From contig MU385734.1 in NCBI GenBank assembly GCA_022497155.1, forward strand, positions 558,001 through 622,000: 64,000 bases of DNA, given 5' to 3'. The notes beneath the pieces are model-generated. The model was not told the origin of the DNA. It did not search any database and saw only the letters and a list, made by a program, of their open reading frames with translations. This DNA is from Whalleya microplaca. Its lineage: Eukaryota > Ascomycota > Sordariomycetes > Xylariales > Xylariaceae. The position numbers were made by a program, and so were the translations under genes. Of the stretch, positions 59,004 through 64,000 are shown piece by piece (within the stretch, counting starts at the first letter, position 1; each line of letters opens with the position of its first letter).

Positions 59004-61444
59004 AGTTACTGGAATGGCTGCTACTAGCGGAAGATGCGGGCGTCAATGCCGCTTTCTCCTCTCCGGCTGGTATTCTATCCGAAGTCATGTTATTGTGATA
59101 AGGCCGACACTATGCAGTCTATTAGTGAACGTCCGATTTGAGTTCTCAACAGTGCAGCACCACGACTTTCTAGATACTCACCTCTGTAAGCATACTTCTG
59201 TGCAACCCCTTTCCCCTGCAGCTGAGACGATAGTGGGTGCTCTAGAGACGAGGGGCTTTGTAGAGAAGTAAATGGAACAGGGGCAATTCAAGACTAGAAG
59301 AAATTTTACTGAAAATATCGGTCGTGGGCGAGTGATTCAGGCCGGACTGTGGACACTAGGAAAGTTCCCCTCGAAAAGAGTTAAGAGAGGAACAGCCTCA
59401 TGTAAGTCTTCTTGCCCAATAAACTTACCTTTTAAATTTACAAGCAAGCACGCTGATCTATATAATTCCTAAATTTACTACGGTTTTAGCTGCTTGACGA
59501 ATACAGGTTTTTAGTTACATGATAAGATGACAATTGTGTTCGCATAAAACCTGGGGTTAGCTTATTTTAGTGTACTGCGAGAAAGCTACTATGGTACGTA
59601 TTTGTGGCCAATCAATCCATGGTTTGAGCAGGTTAACTAAAAAGGGGACCGGATTTACTTTAAACTGCAATAGGCATAGGTACCTAGGCACACTAGGTAG
59701 TTTGGTACCGAGGTACCTAATGGCTACTATCACTGCGATTCAAGCACATTAATGTACTCACCTATAACATGTTGATGTGTTCCTACAGCTCCCAATATGT
59801 AATTATATTCTCCCCCGGAAACCATTTTATTGCATTTATTTCCTTACCTACATTATACCTGGGGCACTTTTACTTACACGATTAAAGAGGCTACCTAACG
59901 ACCAAGCTAACACACTTAGGTATCTTAAGGCCTGCGTTGTTAAGTTCCAGGGGAATTCAAAGTCTAAAGCAACCGCGCGCCACATAAGGTATTACGGTAT
60001 ATTAATAGAGGGACTCAATATTATTGCGGATCATAATTGACGACCCAGTTGCCTCGAATGCGAAAATGTCCCGACTGAAATATGGTCTAGTACAAGATAG
60101 GCTTCTACAGCAATTACTCCTATCAGTAGGCGACCCTAGCACTTGATATCTATGCGTAGGGAAAACTGATATGGCTTTTCAATACTTATAAATTGGTAGA
60201 TTCGCTAAGACTTGTAATGCTGACTGGTTATATGCTCCACACCTACCTATAGTTATATGAGCTAGGCAGCGCCCTATATATACTCTCGTGATAACATATC
60301 CCTTGGAACAACTATTGTGATACTTATGGCCTACGTATATTTTAATAGAAAGCACCTGTTTCGTGGTAACTACTAGTGAATACTCGTAATATATGTTTGA
60401 AACTTATATTCTAATTGCCCCCTTACTACGAGAAATGTAGATCATTAGGGGATTCATCGTTTAGCGAATATTTATGCTAATACCCAGTTGTCGCTATTGA
60501 CAGACAAGTTAGGCATTCGTATATTCATAGTTTGCTGTTTTTAAAACTCTGCGTAAATTTACAGTCCCAATTAGGTACAGCCTATCCTGAAATATAAGCA
60601 GCACCATCTTCACTGAAAGTGACGGCCAAAAGATGCAGGAGCTGTTATGGAGCACCAGTAACACACTTACCAGTAAGACTAGCTACTCAGCTGCCTATAA
60701 TACCACTTACACATGCGCTCGCGCGCGAGTATAGTCCAATACCCCTTCACATTTCTGGCATGCCCAAAATACCAACTACTCATAGGAACGAAATGATAGA
60801 TATGTGGCATTACGATAACTCATATGCATTTTGGCTTATCCATGATGCGACTTTTTGATCTAACTAACTCATGGATCAAATGCTCAGTTCTGTATCTGTA
60901 TTATTACAGCTGATAGACTAGTTTTGCTCCTTGGTCTTTCCTATATCATCAGTGGTATACATTCTCCCTGCTACGATTGCATAATATTGGTAGAATCCTT
61001 ATCAACATTGTGGAACCTTTGGTCTGTTGCCGCAGTACTCCTTGCATTTTCACAAGAGTATGCTGCTGATATCGCTCATACCACGAAATCACAGCCATGG
61101 GTATTTTCCCCTATCTTGGTCTATATTGATCTTGGCTGGTCATGACATTTGCCGAATTATACCTGCCAAATCCAGCGAAACCGTAGCCACGGGCATTGTC
61201 CCGTCTATTCACCGTTCATGATTGTAGACCTTTTTTTTCTTCCCCTTTTGCAGCTACTGAATCCAGCAAAACTATACTCAGGGGTACTGCCCTGAATAGG
61301 TAGTACTTTCTCCTAGCCCTAGTAGACATCCAGCTTCTGAATTATTGAGCCGAGCCGAGCTTATCAATATCGAAATATTATCGATACCGATACGCGACTG
61401 CCGAAGCACTTTCGGAAGTGAAGCTCAGGCTGAAGATGAGGTCA
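59004..61444. other. AT-rich region, probably mutated repeats
   Basis: No secure gene. Open frames such as 59777-60040 and 60619-60858 have no family features. The AT bias and dense stops suggest old repeat DNA, but no element could be named. Confidence 0.45.
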
Positions 61445-61610
61445 GCTGTCAGCAAGGTTGTAATCCACTCCACATGAGGTTCTCGTGGAGTGGAAACAGG
61501 GCTGGCACGTTGCACACTACAGTACGTGCACGCGTGCACGGTACATATAGTGGTCTTTTGTCCACGAGAGGCTCTCGTGGAGTGGAGTGGATTACAACCT
61601 TGGCTGTCAG
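61445..61610. mobile_element. small hAT-like MITE with 8-bp target-site duplication
   Basis: The element at 61453-61602 is 150 bases long with perfect 21-base terminal inverted repeats (starting CAAGGTTGTAATCC, with the complement at the right end). It is flanked on both sides by GCTGTCAG (61445-61452 and 61603-61610). An 8-bp duplication with short inverted repeats is the signature of hAT-superfamily insertions. The interior has no coding capacity and holds further palindromes (CTCGTGGAGTGG units, GTGCACGCGTGCAC). It is therefore a non-autonomous MITE. Confidence 0.9.
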
Positions 61611-61862
61611 AAGTTCGGTAATATATAATCGCAGAGTTTCCTCCTAGATTCTACAAATCAGTAGACGAGATTTCTGCACTCATATTAGCCTGGTTATAGG
61701 CAAATTGGGAACCAGACTGTGGCCGACGTACCGCACCTTCCATCTGTGTATCTTATTGTATGTAAAATCCATCTTCTCTCCCTTTTTTTTTTTTTTAAGC
61801 CAGGCATTCGCGATATCGCACATTCCGGCGTCGTACATTTCAATGTAGAGTCCACTACCTAC

Positions 61863-62014
61863 TGCCAATATGAGACAAAATAATAAGGAGTATAGTGACT
61901 TGATTAGTGCAAGGGGAAGCTATAGGAAGGTGACAGAGCCCCTTATATATACATGGATAGGTGGCCGGCCATACATAGAGCCGTACCCTCAGCCCTATAG
62001 GGCGAATCTTAACA
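61863..62014 (-). repeat. LTR-like dispersed repeat, copy 2
   Basis: Inverted relative of the repeat at 56415-56568, starting TGTTAAGATTCGCCCTATAG on the minus strand. It abuts the truncated carrier pseudogene, so it appears to have inserted into it. No matching 5-bp flanks were found for this copy. Confidence 0.65.
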
Positions 62015-62311
62015 CTTGCTGCCGCCTCGGCTGCATCAAGAGCGGCTTCTTGAAAGGGTCCTGAGATCTCCTTCTCAGCAATCACCTGGCGCGTCACAAC
62101 AAATATACCCTGTGCTTTCTGTCGGGTCTTCTCCAGTGGCGCCCTCGTCCGGTTGCGAGGGGCTTGTCCTATATCGTGATTGCTAGGTGGCATCAGCCTC
62201 ATCCTAGTCTTTACGACATCCATGGGCGTAGTGACGAGCGCTGCAAAGCTGCTCGTAAGCCCTTTGCTCGTATCCGTCACAGTATCCGTCGCAAATTGTG
62301 CTTGCTCACCA
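62015..62311 (-). pseudogene. truncated mitochondrial carrier (SAM-carrier-like) fragment
   Basis: Encodes the last part of a mitochondrial solute carrier. LTSSFAALVTTPMDVVKTR carries the P-x-D-x-x-K-x-R carrier signature of the third repeat. It is followed by GIFVVTRQVIAEKEISG (the G-x-x-x-x-x-R-x-x-x-x-E-G region, with the Gly changed) and AALDAAEAAAS, where carriers have a G-x-x-x-R-x-x-W-type segment. The open frame then runs straight into the LTR-like repeat at 62014, so the last helix is lost. Only one of three carrier repeats is present. The arrangement is most like S-adenosylmethionine carriers; this subfamily call is tentative. Confidence 0.7.
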
Positions 62312-62734
62312 TCATGATGAGAACTGTGAGTCGGTATGACGAAATCATCTGATAGGTTTCGGGAAATATTAGAAGAGAATTACTCCGAGGCACCGTCGCG
62401 TGACAACGGTGATGCGTTGTCAGGTTATGGGGGGACCTGATTCCTGGTTGAGAAGTTGCCTTGAGGCATTTGTCTACTGGATCGACTTCAGCTTGTAGTC
62501 ATCTGCATCAAGATCTTGTAAGGGGAGACAACACTCCTCCAGCTTCTCACAGAGGCGCGTAACATAAGTGACCGTGTATTTCTTCATCTCCTCAATTACA
62601 TCGTTTATTACTCCGCGTCAACCATCAAGAAAACGTCATCGTCTTCAGGTCAAAGTAGACCGTTCCTTCTACTATCTACGGAATCATAGGGATAGCTATA
62701 CGCTATCAGGTCATCCCCATGAGACTGATTAGTC

Positions 62735-64000
62735 TAAGAAGCCGACTTTCAGGATCTTGAACCCTGGCAGGAAGTTATACGCGCAGACATGGCTGCAGAG
62801 ATACGCCTGGTTATCGGGGAGGCATTTCTCGATCATCTTGATATCCAGGGTCAGTAGCAGCTGGGCAGATATTCCACCCCTATCAGACTGATTAGTTCTC
62901 CAAGCTGGCCTTCGACTTCGGTACCATGGAGGTGTACTCCTGGACACTGCGACGAAGGAACTTCTCCTTAAGGCACTCCTTGAAATCTTCTTCTAGGAAT
63001 AGCAGCCACCTGGACCAGGAGGCCTCTATCGTCGACCGGTTTATCGAAAAACACAGTCGGTGGCTTTAACATCTCCAAGAGGAGGCCGTTGCACAGGGCA
63101 TGGTCTCGTCTATCGGCCTCCTCTCAAGGGAGATTGGTGAGGACGACGACTAAAACATGCAGACGGCGAGCGTTAGACCCTTTCAACTTTTCCCAAAGGT
63201 GGCAGGTGTGCACAATGCAGTCTTTCTTCCCCTAGTCAGCTGACTTGTGAATGGTTATCAAAGTGAAAGAATGAAGGACTACCGGAGCCCGAGCCGACGC
63301 GCAGTAAATCTTTCTCAAGGTTTTGTATTGCTTCACTTGAATATTGAGCGCGTTATTATCAACCACACGTGTCTCTACAAAGTCGGTGTCTTCAATTTTC
63401 GTCTTCGACTTTCGGTAGACTTTAGTAAGTAGTTGTGTGACGATCTGTTTGTTGGCTTTCTCTGCCTTGTATTGGCTGTGAAGGATAGAACCGTACTTAT
63501 GGTTTACGGAGCTCCCGGCTTCAAAAAAATCGTTATTTGAAATCCGTTTCGTATCCTTCAAAAAGGGAATGGTCCTTCTTTACGCCCGAGGTCGACTTTA
63601 GGTATTGTACAAGTCGACCTATACAGCAGGCTCGGGAGGAGGTCAGCACCGCGAACTCCTGTTCCGGTGACACCTTCTCCATCGATCCTGGCTAGGGCCA
63701 TCAGGGTGTCGCCGCCTCAGGCGCTGGTTATATCGTCAGTCAAACTGTTCTCAAGATTCACCTTGGCCTTTACGTAACAGCCAGTGGCGTCATTGGTGAA
63801 GCTATTTTCCAAATGTTGCTTGGCCTTTTGGTATTGACCATGTAAGTTTAGGAGCAGCAGCAGCATCGCCAACTCTACAGTGGTCGTGATGCCTTTGCCA
63901 TTGATGCTGGCTGGTTCTAACATCGTCTCTTCTCCCTAGGTGCTAGTCACGTCTGCAGTCCAGAATCGTCTTTGTCTTCTGGATCGATTCTAGCCAGGAC
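62735..64000 (-). pseudogene. decayed, internally duplicated relative of the MGNCC gene at 19069-20364
   Basis: Several parts of the minus strand match the 19-kb gene. YVKAKVNLENSLTDDITS (63780-63720) continues into GGDTLMALARIDGEGVTGTG after a TGG-to-TGA stop. EEADRRDHALCNG and DKPVDDRGLLVQV (63110-63000) correspond to its EDAERQDRALYDN and EPVDDVDHLIRV parts. KFLRRSVQEYTSMVPK with a C-terminal LEN and stop lies near 62900, followed by a related 3' UTR (AATCAGTCTGAT). Extra partial copies lie on both sides: GEETMLEPASINGKG and YQKAKQHLENSF at 63950-63790, and IEKCLPDNQAYLC at 62850-62735. Stops (TGA, TAG) and frameshifts make it non-functional. It continues beyond the window. A foreign open segment at 63232-63561 interrupts it. 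Confidence 0.8.
63232..63561 (-). other. open segment inserted in the decayed copy, function unknown
   Basis: A 109-codon open stretch, including SSVNHKYGSILHSQYKAEKA and VVDNNALNIQVKQYKTLRKI, at the place where the 19-kb gene has its short Ala/Pro linker. It has no counterpart in that gene and is Lys/Asn-rich, unlike its neighbours. It may be a remnant of an inserted element or of another gene; no family recognised. Confidence 0.4.

Noticed and set aside
1..64000. CRISPR arrays, bacterial operons, rRNA or telomere repeats
   Set aside because: None seen; gene structure is eukaryotic throughout and no TTAGGG array occurs at the edges.

Overview
The window looks like nuclear DNA of a filamentous ascomycete (Pezizomycotina). 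The intron-split genes have short GT...AG introns (about 40-170 nt, with one longer candidate) and CTAAC/CTGAC-type branch sites. The gene families are typically fungal: an NDT80/XprG-type regulator, SUR7/PalI, Atg22-like, secreted intradiol dioxygenase, S10 carboxypeptidase and hydrophobin. The class II hydrophobin suggests a Sordariomycete or Leotiomycete rather than a Eurotiomycete; that placement is inference. All gene models were built by eye from reading frame, splice consensus and phase, and were checked by phase arithmetic only.

Layout. 1-9.87 kb is gene-poor, with many short tandem repeats, and leads into a VIB-1/XprG-like NDT80 transcription factor (9871-12314). 12.3-19 kb is mostly intergenic with one small spliced ORF. 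19-30 kb is the housekeeping-like part: a candidate dually acylated protein of unknown function (MGNCC N-terminus), a bifunctional HPPK-DHPS folate enzyme, a nitronate monooxygenase, a short-chain dehydrogenase and an LRR-like conserved protein. 31-36 kb holds a SUR7/PalI four-helix membrane protein, a eukaryotic MscL channel with a C-terminal four-cysteine tail, and a secreted intradiol dioxygenase. 37-46 kb has an RRM-like protein, an Atg22-like transporter and a secreted alpha/beta hydrolase, separated by long AT-rich stretches. 47-56 kb has a class II hydrophobin, an IFI6/IFI27-like protein, an S10 carboxypeptidase and a MYND zinc-finger protein. 56-64 kb is AT-rich and repeat-laden: an LTR-like repeat in two copies, a small hAT-type MITE with an 8-bp target duplication, a truncated mitochondrial carrier pseudogene, and a decayed, internally duplicated relative of the MGNCC gene that runs off the right edge.

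How genes may work together. No biosynthetic gene cluster is evident. SUR7/PalI and MscL sit side by side, and both belong to families acting at the stressed plasma membrane. The secreted products (dioxygenase, hydrolase, hydrophobin, carboxypeptidase) are the sort of set that XprG/VIB-1-type regulators control under starvation, but no binding sites were demonstrated here. The most interesting signals are the MGNCC gene with its decayed copy and in-frame intron-like segment, the MscL with a zinc-ribbon-like tail, the IFI27-like protein with an N-terminal duplication, and the mobile-element structures of the right-hand end.
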